Below, in pieces: positions 1 to 13,018 of a stretch of DNA of 64,000 bases. The stretch lies in NCBI RefSeq assembly GCF_001005085.2, contig NZ_LBMU02000082.1, positions 62,001 to 126,000 on the forward strand, in the 5' to 3' direction. How positions within the stretch are numbered: position 1 is the first letter of the stretch; every line of letters begins with the position of its first letter. The notes beneath the pieces were generated by a model. That model did no database searches and was not told the origin of the DNA. It worked only from the letters and a program-made list of their open reading frames with translations. The translations under genes were made by a program, and so were the position numbers. Source of the DNA: Streptomyces humi. GTDB taxonomy: Bacteria > Actinomycetota > Actinomycetes > Streptomycetales > Streptomycetaceae.

Positions 1-1144
1 GCTCGACCATGACGGTCGCCGCTTCCAGCGAGTGCCCCACCACGTCCCCGACCGCGGTGAGCACCTGGTCGCCGACCCGCAGCGCGGAGTAGAAGTCGCC
101 GCCGATCTCCGTCTCCTGGGAGGCGGGCTCGTACCGCACCGCTATGTCGACGCCCGGCAGTTCGGGCAGCTGGTGCGGGCGGGGCAGGAAGCTGTGCTGG
201 AGGGTGAGCGCGACATGGCGTTCCACCTGGTACTTGAGCAGCGGCTCGGCGGCCAGCGCGGTGGCCTGGGCGAGCTGGGCGAGCAGCGCCTCGTTCTCGG
301 GGCTGATCCGGCGCTGTCCGCGGGTGGGCGTGGCCAGGCACACCGGCACCTTGCCGTCCTGGGTGAGGACCAGCGTCAGCCGGGCGTCGTGCTGCACCCC
401 GGGCCGGAAGAACCCGGCGGGCCACAGCGGGGCCGGCACGGTGGTGATCTGCACCCCGGACTGGCCCCGGGTGAGCCGCCTCAGCAGCCCGGCCACGTCC
501 CGGTGGGCTCCCTCGTCCGGCAGCGCGAGGGAGCTGCGCTCCCGGTACAGGCCGCGGTACAGCTCGTCGTTCTGGTCGAGGACGAAGACGGCGGCGGGGC
601 AGCCGAGGAGCCGGGCGGCGCCGTCCGCGGCGGCGTCGGTCAGCTCCTGCGGCGAGCGCGCCGACTGGATGGTGACGATCGACTCCGACAGCAGCCGCAG
701 CCGTCGTACCAGTGCCTGGTCGTCGGCGCGCAGCCGGGCGGCGCGCACCGCGGCCCGGACCGCCGCCTCGATGTCCGCCGGTTCGGCGGGCACCGTCAGA
801 TACGCCTCGGCACCCATGTCCAGCCCCGCGCAGCGGTCCGCCGGGGCCGCGGGGAGGGCGGAGAAGTGCACGACGGGCAGCCCGGCCATGTGCGGCCGGT
901 CCTTGAGCCGGCGGCACAGTTCGAAGCCGCTCATGTCCGGCAGGCGCACGTCGATGAGGGCCACGTCGGGCAGGGCGCCCTTGCGCAGCCGGACGTCGAG
1001 CTCGCCGAGCGCCTCCTGCCCGCTGGCGACCGCGACGACCTCGTGACCGGCCCGGCGCAGCACGGTGCCGATGGCGTACCGGCTCGCGGGCTCGTCGTCC
1101 ACGACCAGCACGGTCGTGTCTGTCAGCTTGCCGTTGACGTCCAT
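1..1144 (-). CDS. Receiver-GAF-SpoIIE (PP2C-type) phosphatase, N-terminal part
   Basis: The frame starts at an ATG at 1144, behind an AGGGG/GGGAG stretch, and runs off the left edge, leaving about 381 residues. Residues 10-130 form a response-regulator receiver domain (VLVVDDE near residue 12, acceptor Asp65 in ALIDVRLPDMSG). A GAF-like sensor region follows at about 150-300. The beginning of a SpoIIE/RsbU-type Ser/Thr phosphatase appears at about 345-381 (GGDFYS, then GDVVGHS). Such Streptomyces proteins dephosphorylate anti-sigma antagonist proteins and so feed stress sigma factors; this role is inferred from the family. The Lys that normally precedes Pro at the end of the receiver active site is Val118 here, so phosphorylation signalling may be altered. 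No partner anti-sigma gene is visible in the window. Domain assignment is firm, substrate unknown. Confidence 0.88.
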   Translation of the reverse strand, partial: MDVNGKLTDTTVLVVDDEPASRYAIGTVLRRAGHEVVAVASGQEALGELDVRLRKGALPDVALIDVRLPDMSGFELCRRLKDRPHMAGLPVVHFSALPAAPADRCAGLDMGAEAYLTVPAEPADIEAAVRAAVRAARLRADDQALVRRLRLLSESIVTIQSARSPQELTDAAADGAARLLGCPAAVFVLDQNDELYRGLYRERSSLALPDEGAHRDVAGLLRRLTRGQSGVQITTVPAPLWPAGFFRPGVQHDARLTLVLTQDGKVPVCLATPTRGQRRISPENEALLAQLAQATALAAEPLLKYQVERHVALTLQHSFLPRPHQLPELPGVDIAVRYEPASQETEIGGDFYSALRVGDQVLTAVGDVVGHSLEAATVMVE

Positions 1145-1168
1145 ACTCCCAGCCCCTGGACAAAAACC

Positions 1169-1204
1169 GGTGGGGCGGCACCCGGTACCGGGTGCCGCCC
1201 CACC
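1169..1204. terminator. Perfect 36-bp inverted repeat, terminator
   Basis: Two 18-base arms are exact reverse complements with no separate loop (GGTGGGGCGGCACCCGGT and its complement). The repeat lies between the 3' end of the amylopullulanase gene and the start of the phosphatase gene. Both genes read leftwards, so it most probably ends the amylopullulanase transcript. Confidence 0.8.
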
Positions 1205-1219
1205 AACGTAACGCCACTC

Positions 1220-6622
<5,403 letters not shown>

Positions 6623-6696
6623 CGGTGTGAACTCCTAGCGACAGCGGCTCATGTGGATCCGTGCTGGGTCCGACCCCGCGCGACCGTATCGCTAAC

Positions 6697-6745
6697 GAAA
6701 GGTTTACAGCAAGAGGCTTGAAACTCACAGCAAGAACTTTCACCG
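6697..6745. promoter_or_regulatory. Probable MalR operator repeats in the amylopullulanase/amylase intergenic region
   Basis: The heptamer CAGCAAG occurs at 6707-6713 and 6728-6734, exactly 21 bases apart (two helical turns), with a degenerate CTTGAAAC between them. It is the reverse complement of CTTGCTG, which is repeated before the second amylase gene, and it resembles the CTTGCAG-type sites reported for the LacI-family MalR/Reg1 repressor of Streptomyces. The site lies between divergent starts at 6622 and 6823 and could control both genes. Confidence 0.6.
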
Positions 6746-6822
6746 ACCGTATTGACGCGATGTCTCAACTACCGCACTCTCCAGGGTTGTTGAACGCTGT
6801 CCCTCTCGTTTCGGAGCCGCAC

Positions 6823-8910
6823 ATGACCAGACACCGACCCCCGGGTGTCTTCCGGCGCACCGCCGGCGCCGTCGCCGCGGGCGCCCTGGCACTGGCAGGC
6901 GTCATCGCCCTGCCGGCCACCACCGCGCAGGCTGACACCACCGCCAAGGGCGACGTGATCGCCAACCTCTGGGAATGGAACTGGAACTCGATCGCGTCCG
7001 AGTGCACCAACGTGCTCGGTCCGGCCGGGTACGGCGCGGTGCAGGTCGCGCCGCCCTCCGAGTCCCTCAAGCAGTCCAGCTACTACTGGTGGGACGTCTA
7101 CCAGCCCTACTCGTACACCCTGAACAGCCGTTTCGGCACGGCGACGCAGTTCGCGTCGATGGTCTCCGCCTGTCACACGGCGGGCGTGAAGGTCTACACC
7201 GACGCGGTCATCAACCACACGGCCGCCCAGACCGGCACCGGCTACGACGGCACCACGATCACCAACAAGTACGACACCCCGGACTGGGACCCCGCCGACT
7301 ACCACACCTCCGCGGACTGCCCCACGTCCGACCTGACCATCCAGGACTACTCGAACCTCACCCAGGTCCAGAACTGCGAACTGCTGGGCCTGCCCGACCT
7401 CAAGACCAGCGCCGACAACGTCCGTTCGGGCCTCGCGGCCTTCCTCAACAAGCAGATCGCGCTGGGCGTCGACGGCTTCCGGGTGGACTCCGCCAAGCAC
7501 ATCCCGGCCACCGACATGGCGGCCATCGTCGCCAAACTGAACACCACGACCTCCGGCGCGGCGCCCTACGTCTTCGACGAGGTCTACCCGGGTTCCACCC
7601 CGCAGCCGAGCGACTACTACAGCTCCGGTGACGTCCTGGACTTCACGTACGCGAGCAAGATGAAGTCGGCGTTCCAGGGCAACGTGAGCGACCTGTCGTC
7701 CCTGGAGAGCAGCGGCATCCTGCCCGCCGCCAACTCGGTGTCCTTCGTGACGAACCACGACACCGAGCGCAACGGCCTGCACATGAGCTACAAGGACGGC
7801 GACAGCTACAAGCTCGCCAACCTCTTCGAGCTCGCCTACAAGTGGTCGACGCCGACCATCTACTCCAGCTGGCAGTGGACGCAGAGCGACCAGGCACCGC
7901 CGAACTCCGCGGGCTTCGTCACCGACACGGACTGCTCCAGCGGCTGGAACTGCCTCGACCGGGACACCGCCGTCGTCGGCATGGTGGCCTGGCACAACGC
8001 GGCCGGCAGCGCCGCCGTGTCCGACTGGTCGACCAAGTCGTCCTCCGTCATCGGCTTCGGCCGCAGCGGCGCCGGCTTCTTCGCCGTCAACAACGGCTCG
8101 TCGTCGGCCACCTACACCTTCGCGACCGGCATGGCCGACGGCACGTACTCCAACGTGATCGACGGCGGCGACAGCACGGTCACCGTCTCCGGCGGCAACG
8201 CGAGCATCACGATCCCCGCGAAGGACGCCGTCGCCTTCTACAACTCCTCCTACACCTGCACGGTCGGCTGCGACGACGGCGGCAGCGGTGGCGGCAGCGG
8301 TGGCGGTGGCTCGACCTCCACGGTGACCGCGACCTTCAACGAGTACGCGGCCACCACGAGCGGCACCGACGTCTACGTGGTCGGCTCCGTCGACGCCCTG
8401 GGCGCCTGGGACACCTCGAAGGCGGTCAAGCTCTCGTCCACCGGGTACCCGATCTGGTCGGGCGCGGTGAACGTGCCGATCAACACGTCCTTCACGTACA
8501 AATACATAAAGAAGGACAGCTCAGGCAACGTGACCTGGGAGTCCAACGCCAACAGATCGGCGGCCACCACCACTTCGGCGCTCTCCCTCAACAACGCCTG
8601 GAACGTGGCGAACGCCGACGCCACCGACGTCACCTTCAACGAGTACGCCACCACCACCTACGGCACCAACGTCTACGTCGTCGGCTCCCTCGCCTCCCTC
8701 GGCTCCTGGAACACCGGCGACGCGATCCCGCTCTCCTCGGAGTCCTACCCGACGTGGAGCAAGCTGGTGATCGTCCCGAAGAGCACGACGTTCACGTACA
8801 AGTACATCAAGAAGGACTCCTCCGGGACCGTGACCTGGGAGTCGGGCACCAACCGGTCGTACACGACCGGCACCTCGTCGGGCTACACGGCCAGTGACAC
8901 CTGGAAGTAG
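6823..8910 (+). CDS. Secreted GH13 alpha-amylase with two CBM20 starch-binding domains
   Basis: A 695-residue endo-acting alpha-amylase. The ATG at 6823 follows GGAG; an upstream in-frame extension would hide the signal peptide, so the shorter start is preferred. The signal peptide (about 1-41) ends near AQA. The catalytic domain (about 43-480) shows TDAVINH near 126, GFRVDSAKH with nucleophile Asp222, acid/base Glu253 and FVTNHD with Asp313. A Gly/Ser linker (about 485-500) joins two CBM20 domains (about 502-600 and 604-695), each holding FTYKYIKKDSSG and VTWES. Streptomyces amylases usually carry a single CBM20, so the duplication is notable. Copy one has a short run of codons rare in this genome (ATA, TCA, AGA). 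A strong hairpin follows the stop. Starch is the expected substrate. Confidence 0.94.
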   Translation: MTRHRPPGVFRRTAGAVAAGALALAGVIALPATTAQADTTAKGDVIANLWEWNWNSIASECTNVLGPAGYGAVQVAPPSESLKQSSYYWWDVYQPYSYTLNSRFGTATQFASMVSACHTAGVKVYTDAVINHTAAQTGTGYDGTTITNKYDTPDWDPADYHTSADCPTSDLTIQDYSNLTQVQNCELLGLPDLKTSADNVRSGLAAFLNKQIALGVDGFRVDSAKHIPATDMAAIVAKLNTTTSGAAPYVFDEVYPGSTPQPSDYYSSGDVLDFTYASKMKSAFQGNVSDLSSLESSGILPAANSVSFVTNHDTERNGLHMSYKDGDSYKLANLFELAYKWSTPTIYSSWQWTQSDQAPPNSAGFVTDTDCSSGWNCLDRDTAVVGMVAWHNAAGSAAVSDWSTKSSSVIGFGRSGAGFFAVNNGSSSATYTFATGMADGTYSNVIDGGDSTVTVSGGNASITIPAKDAVAFYNSSYTCTVGCDDGGSGGGSGGGGSTSTVTATFNEYAATTSGTDVYVVGSVDALGAWDTSKAVKLSSTGYPIWSGAVNVPINTSFTYKYIKKDSSGNVTWESNANRSAATTTSALSLNNAWNVANADATDVTFNEYATTTYGTNVYVVGSLASLGSWNTGDAIPLSSESYPTWSKLVIVPKSTTFTYKYIKKDSSGTVTWESGTNRSYTTGTSSGYTASDTWK

Positions 8911-8933
8911 CACTCCGGCCGACCGATGAGCGG

Positions 8934-8966
8934 GCCGCCACCGGGCACTTCTCCCCCGGTGGCGGC
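8934..8966 (+). terminator. Hairpin terminator after the CBM20 amylase
   Basis: GCCGCCACCGGG at 8934-8945 pairs perfectly with 8955-8966 around a 9-base loop, 23 bases after the amylase stop codon. T-rich sequence is short, as is usual for Streptomyces terminators. Confidence 0.75.
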
Positions 8967-8969
8967 TTC

Positions 8970-9215
8970 TCACGCGCCCGCTCCGCCGTCCACCTGGAGG
9001 ATCACGCCGGTCACGAAGGAGGCTCGGTCGCTCAGGAGCCAGGCGGCCGCCTCGGCGATCTCGGCGGAATCGGCCATGCGGCCCAGGGGGCTGGTGGCCT
9101 CGATACGGTCGATGACGCCGGGTGTGGCCGCGTCCGTACACGGGCGGCACGGGGTTGGCACGCAGGCTGCCGGCGGAGGAGTTGTTGACGATGGCGCCGG
9201 TGCCCGCGGTGGCCC
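8970..9215 (-). pseudogene. Remnant of a short-chain dehydrogenase/reductase
   Basis: The minus strand encodes two separate pieces of one SDR-family protein. About 8970-9125 gives the C-terminal end of a classical SDR (LGRMADSAEIAEAAAWLLSD, then VTGVILQVDGG and a stop). About 9130-9215, in another frame, gives the active-site stretch AIVNNSSAGSL followed by PPVYG. In an intact SDR these are separated by roughly 50 residues holding the catalytic Tyr-x-x-x-Lys, which are missing. No start codon or cofactor-binding N-terminus is visible. The gene has therefore lost its beginning and middle and is frameshifted. The relation between the two pieces is inferred from SDR family layout. Confidence 0.7.
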
Positions 9216-9274
9216 TCGGCCCGCGCCTGAAGGGCAGCGGGCCGTACGAGGGCGACAGGTTGTACGGGGTGTCG

Positions 9275-9606
9275 GACGTCGACGCCTTCGCGCGGCTCTC
9301 GGCACGGCGCCTGCGGGCCACCGCCGCCCGCTGTCCCGACGCCCCCGAGGTGACCGGACTGGTGGCCGAACTCCTCGCCGGGAGCGAGGAGTTCAGGCGG
9401 CTGTGGGAGTCCCTCGACGTGTCCGACGAGCCCACCCCGGTCAAGGCCTTCCGGCACCCGGTGGTGGGCCCGGTCACCGTCGACTGTGACGCGCCGGACA
9501 TCACCGACCGGGACCAGCAGGTCGTGATCTACACCGCCACCCCGGGCTCACGCTCCGAGGAGGCACTGCGGCTGCTGCCGGTGACAGGGACGCGGCGGAC
9601 GGACGA
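9275..9606 (+). pseudogene. C-terminal remnant of an MmyB-like XRE regulator
   Basis: The plus strand encodes the C-terminal ligand-binding half of an MmyB-type helix-turn-helix regulator: SEEFRRLWESLDV, FRHPVVGPVTVDCD and DQQVVIYTATPGSRSEEALR. The N-terminal XRE DNA-binding domain is absent; upstream sequence is the SDR remnant on the other strand. In many Streptomyces an MmyB-type regulator sits divergent from an SDR gene, so the two remnants probably come from one such pair that collapsed, deleting both 5' halves. The frame reads on into the end of the convergent amylase gene, as expected if the original stop is lost. A translated product is unlikely to bind DNA. Confidence 0.65.
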
Positions 9607-10980
9607 TCAGCAGGTGGACTTCCCGGCGTAGACCGCCAGCGCGGTGTTCGAGGCCAGGGTGGCGGTGAACTGTCCGGCACTGTTCACGGTCACGCTCGTG
9701 TTGTTCTGCACGTTGCAGTACGTCCCCGCCGGCAGCGACGTCTGGTAGGTCCGGGTCAGCGGGCCCGACTCGTGGTTGATGGCGACGTAGCCCTTCGCGC
9801 CCCGGCCGAAGGCGATCGCGTCGGCGCCGTCGTCCCACCAGTTCGTGACCGCCTCGCCGCGCACCGCGTTGCGGAAGGCGACCATGCGGATGATCTCCGG
9901 CCAGGCGTGCTGGCACTTCCAGCCGTCCTGCCAGCAGGCGTTCACCACGCCGTTGTTCGGCGGGCCCGCGTCGGCGTCCGACCACTCGTAGCCGGAGTTG
10001 ATGTCCGGGGCGCCGTAGGGGTAGGCGAGCATGAAGACGTTGGCCAGGGTGTAGTCGGCGCCGTCCTTGTAGTTCAGCGTGGAGCCGTTGCGCTCGGTGT
10101 CGTGGTTGTCGACGAAGACCCCGGCGACCGAGCTGCTCATGTACCCCCAGCCCTCGCCGTAGTTCTTCAGGTAGGCGAGGTTCTCGTCGTTGAAGACGCG
10201 CTTGAGGTCGTAGGCGTACCGGAACTCCTGGACGTCCCCGTTCCCGGTGTACTCGGTGGGCTGGACGGCCTCTCCGGAGCCGTAGATGACCTCCTGCTTC
10301 CAGTACACGGACGGGTTGGTCAGCCGGGTCCTGATGTTGGCGAGGTCCTCGGCCGGGATGTGCTTGGCCGCGTCGATGCGGAAGCCGTCCGCGCCGAGGC
10401 TCAGCAGGTCGTTCATGTAGCCGGCGATGGTCTTGCGGACGTACTCCTCGCCGGTGTCCAGGTCGGCCAGGCCGACGAGTTCGCAGTGCTGGACGTTCCA
10501 GCGGTCGGCGTAGTTCGAGACGAGTGAGGTGCAGTCGTCGAAGTCGTACGAGGAGTACAGGCCGGGATAGTCGTACTTCGTGTACGAGGAGCCGCCGGTG
10601 CCGGTGCCGCTGCCCGCCGACATGTGGTTGATGACGGTGTCGACGACCACCTTCACACCGGCCGCGTGGCAGGTGTTCACCATGTTCTGGAAGGACGCGC
10701 GGTCGCCGAGTCTGCCCGCGATCTTGTACGACACCGGTTGGTACGACGTCCACCACTGCGAGCCCTGTATGTGCTCGGCGGGCGGGGAGACCTGGACGTA
10801 TCCGTAGCCGGCGGGGCCGAGGGTACTGGTGCACTCCTTGGCGACCGAGCCGTAGTTCCACTCGAAGAGGACGGCGGTGACGTCCTTGGCGCCGGGCGGG
10901 GAGGCCGATGCCACGGACGGGGTCATGACAACGCTACAGGCGGCCAGCGCCAGAGCGGCGGAGAGGGTCTTACGTGCCAT
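9607..10980 (-). CDS. Secreted GH13 alpha-amylase without a starch-binding domain
   Basis: A 457-residue secreted alpha-amylase. The ATG at 10980 follows AAGGA; the signal peptide covers about 1-32 (cleavage near ASA). Conserved regions are VVVDTVINH near 112, GFRIDAAKH with Asp203, Glu230 in KQEVIYGSG, and FVDNHD with Asp294. The protein ends soon after the C-terminal beta domain and has no CBM20, unlike the 695-residue enzyme nearby with which it shares motif order. It may act on soluble starch and dextrins rather than granules; that is inference. It reads in the same direction as the alpha-glucosidase but is separated from it by a strong hairpin and has its own operator-like repeats, so it is probably a separate transcription unit. 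Confidence 0.93.
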   Translation of the reverse strand: MARKTLSAALALAACSVVMTPSVASASPPGAKDVTAVLFEWNYGSVAKECTSTLGPAGYGYVQVSPPAEHIQGSQWWTSYQPVSYKIAGRLGDRASFQNMVNTCHAAGVKVVVDTVINHMSAGSGTGTGGSSYTKYDYPGLYSSYDFDDCTSLVSNYADRWNVQHCELVGLADLDTGEEYVRKTIAGYMNDLLSLGADGFRIDAAKHIPAEDLANIRTRLTNPSVYWKQEVIYGSGEAVQPTEYTGNGDVQEFRYAYDLKRVFNDENLAYLKNYGEGWGYMSSSVAGVFVDNHDTERNGSTLNYKDGADYTLANVFMLAYPYGAPDINSGYEWSDADAGPPNNGVVNACWQDGWKCQHAWPEIIRMVAFRNAVRGEAVTNWWDDGADAIAFGRGAKGYVAINHESGPLTRTYQTSLPAGTYCNVQNNTSVTVNSAGQFTATLASNTALAVYAGKSTC

Positions 10981-11006
10981 GTGGGGTTCCTTCACCATTG
11001 AAGGCT

Positions 11007-11035
11007 CTTGCTGAAACCTTGCTGAAACCTTGCGG
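11007..11035 (-). promoter_or_regulatory. Three 11-bp direct repeats, probable MalR operator of the amylase
   Basis: CTTGCTGAAAC occurs at 11007-11017 and 11018-11028, followed at once by CTTGCGG at 11029-11035. The period is exactly 11 bases, which places the repeats on one face of the helix. The array lies 27-55 bases upstream of the amylase start. Similar direct repeats are known in Streptomyces amylase promoters and bind the MalR/Reg1 repressor. Confidence 0.65.
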
Positions 11036-11049
11036 TTGCGCAGATGCTA

Positions 11050-11081
11050 AGGGCCCGCCACCCAGTTGGGTAGCGGGCCCT
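11050..11081 (-). terminator. Hairpin terminator of the alpha-glucosidase gene
   Basis: AGGGCCCGC at 11050-11058 pairs with 11073-11081, and ACCCA pairs with TGGGT inside, leaving one mismatched pair. It starts 38 bases beyond the glucosidase stop codon (minus strand) and precedes the amylase promoter repeats. Confidence 0.75.
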
Positions 11082-11118
11082 GTGAAGTTGCTGCAACAAA
11101 TTACTCTGTGACGGCCCG

Positions 11119-12783
11119 TCAGGCGGTCGTCCACCACACGGTCGTGTCGGCCGGCAGCTTCGCCTCGCCGTCCGCCTCCGTCAGCTCACCGCTGGCGAGC
11201 AGCACCCTGCCGTACGCCGGAGTGGTGACGGACTCCCCGGTCGTGTTCGCGACGCAGACGAACTCGCCGCGCCGGAACGCGAGTACGCCCTCGGGGGCCC
11301 GCAGCCACTCCACCCCGTCGCCCGCACCCAGGTCGGGCTGGGCCCGGCGGACGGCCAGCGCGGCGCGGTACAGCTCCAGCGTCGAACCGGCCACCCCCGT
11401 CTGCGCCTCCACGCTCAGCTCGCCCCAGCTCGCGGGCTGCGGAAGCCAGCTGCCGCCCGATCCGAAGCCGTACGACGACCCGTCCCGCGTCCACGGGATC
11501 GGCACCCGGCAGCCGTCCCGGAAGCCGTCCTGGCCCGCGCCCCGGAAGTACGCGGGGTCCTGGCGCACCTCGTCGGGGAGGTCCACGACGTCCGGCAGGC
11601 CGAGCTCCTCGCCCTGGTAGACGTACGCCGAACCGGGCAGCGCGAGCATCAGCAGGGTGGCCGCCCGCGCCCGGCGCAGCCCCAGTTCCCGGTCGCCGGC
11701 CAGCCTGATCTGGGTGCCCAGTCCCGGCGGGTTGGCGAAGCGGGTGGCGTGCCGGGTGACGTCGTGGTTGGAGAGCACCCAGGTGGCGGGGGCGCCGACC
11801 GGGCGCATCGCCTCCAGGGTGCGGTCGATGACCCCGCGGAGCTCGGCGGCGTCCCACTCCGTGCTCAGGTACTGGAAGTTGAAGGCCTGGTGGAGCTCGT
11901 CCGGGCGGACGTAGTTGGCGGTGCGCTCGACGGTCGGGGTCCAGGCCTCGGCGACGAAGATCCGCTCACCCGCGTACTCGTCGAGGACGTGGCGCCACTG
12001 GCGGTAGACGTCGTGCACGCCGTCCTGGTCGAAGAACGGCATGACATCGTTGCCCAGCAGCTTGAGCTGGTCGGCGCCGCCGAGGTCCGGCAGCCCCTCC
12101 GCCTTCACCAGACCGTGGGCCACGTCGATCCGGAAACCGTCCACACCCATGTCCAGCCAGAAACGCAGGATGGAGCGGAACTCGTCGCCGACGGCCGGGT
12201 GTTCCCAGTTGAAGTCGGGCTGCTCGGGGGCGAAGAGGTGCAGGTACCACTCGCCGTCCGCGACCCGCGTCCACGCCGGGCCGCCGAAGATGGACTCCCA
12301 GTCGTTGGGGGGCAGTTCGCCGTGCTCGCCCTTGCCCGGACGGAAGTGGTAGCGGTCCCGGGAGGGCGAGCCGGGGCCTTCCGCCAGCGCCCGCTTGAAC
12401 CACTCGTGCTGGTCGGAGGAGTGGTTGGGCACCAGGTCGACGATGATCCGCAGGCCCAGCCCGTGGGCGTCCCGGATCAGCGCGTCCGCGTCCAGCAGGT
12501 TGCCGAACATCGGGTCCACGGCACGGTAGTCGGCGACGTCGTAACCGGCGTCGGCCTGCGGCGAGGCGTAGAACGGGCTGAGCCACACCGCGTCGACGCC
12601 GAGGTCACGCAGGTAGGGCAGTCTGGAACGTACGCCTTCCAGGTCCCCCATCCCGTCGCCGTTGCTGTCGGCGAAGCTGCGCGGGTAGACCTGGTAGATC
12701 ACCGCGTCCCGCCACCAGTCACGGTGTCGGGCGATGGTGGCGGTGGCCGGGGCCGGGTCGGCGGCGGAGTGCTGCTGGCTCAT
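11119..12783 (-). CDS. aglA: Cytoplasmic GH13 alpha-glucosidase
   Basis: A 554-residue GH13 enzyme of the oligo-1,6-glucosidase/alpha-glucosidase type, releasing glucose from maltose and maltodextrins inside the cell. The ATG at 12783 follows AAGGA. There is no signal peptide. Conserved features are WWRDAVIYQVYPRSF near 23, a Ca-type NGDGMGDL loop near 41, DLVPNH near 116, GFRIDVAHG with Asp220, VAEAW with Glu279 and SNHDVTRH with Asp341. The gene lies downstream of malG on the same strand with a 235-bp gap carrying a hairpin and a dispersed repeat, so it may be co-regulated with malEFG or cotranscribed at a lower level. An aglA gene next to malEFG is known in S. coelicolor. Preference for alpha-1,4 or alpha-1,6 bonds cannot be decided here. 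Confidence 0.92.
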   Translation of the reverse strand: MSQQHSAADPAPATATIARHRDWWRDAVIYQVYPRSFADSNGDGMGDLEGVRSRLPYLRDLGVDAVWLSPFYASPQADAGYDVADYRAVDPMFGNLLDADALIRDAHGLGLRIIVDLVPNHSSDQHEWFKRALAEGPGSPSRDRYHFRPGKGEHGELPPNDWESIFGGPAWTRVADGEWYLHLFAPEQPDFNWEHPAVGDEFRSILRFWLDMGVDGFRIDVAHGLVKAEGLPDLGGADQLKLLGNDVMPFFDQDGVHDVYRQWRHVLDEYAGERIFVAEAWTPTVERTANYVRPDELHQAFNFQYLSTEWDAAELRGVIDRTLEAMRPVGAPATWVLSNHDVTRHATRFANPPGLGTQIRLAGDRELGLRRARAATLLMLALPGSAYVYQGEELGLPDVVDLPDEVRQDPAYFRGAGQDGFRDGCRVPIPWTRDGSSYGFGSGGSWLPQPASWGELSVEAQTGVAGSTLELYRAALAVRRAQPDLGAGDGVEWLRAPEGVLAFRRGEFVCVANTTGESVTTPAYGRVLLASGELTEADGEAKLPADTTVWWTTA

Positions 12784-12840
12784 GGCGTCCTTGATGCGTC
12801 GTAAGGGGGTCATCAGGTCAGAGGTGGGTGTGGTGTTGAG

Positions 12841-12882
12841 GCGGCCGTGGTCACAGCGGGGTCGGATGGGGACCACGGCCGC
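12841..12882 (-). promoter_or_regulatory. 12-bp stem hairpin between malG and aglA
   Basis: GCGGCCGTGGTC at 12841-12852 is the exact complement of 12871-12882, with an 18-base loop. It lies in the gap between malG and aglA and has the same geometry as the malE-malF hairpin. It may act as attenuator, terminator or RNA-processing stop; the sequence alone does not decide. Confidence 0.55.
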
Positions 12883-12884
12883 CT

Positions 12885-12980
12885 TCCCGCGCCCTGGGGG
12901 CAGCGCCCCGAAGGGGCGCGGGGCTCTATCGATTTGCGGCTACCGCCGCGTGGGCGCGACCAGCCACCGCGGCGCCGCAG
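12885..12980. repeat. Dispersed G+C-rich intergenic repeat, copy 1
   Basis: Holds GGGGCAGCGCCCC followed by GAAGGGGCGCGGGG, forming a GCGCCCC/GGGGCGC hairpin with loop GAA, and then a trailing segment with GCGCGACCAGCCACC. Related sequence recurs in this window near 50150 and 59693, always outside genes. This family of elements is common in Streptomyces chromosomes. Confidence 0.6.
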
Positions 12981-13018
12981 ACGAACGACGGCCGAGGCGG
13001 CTTCTCCGGCGACCGGCG

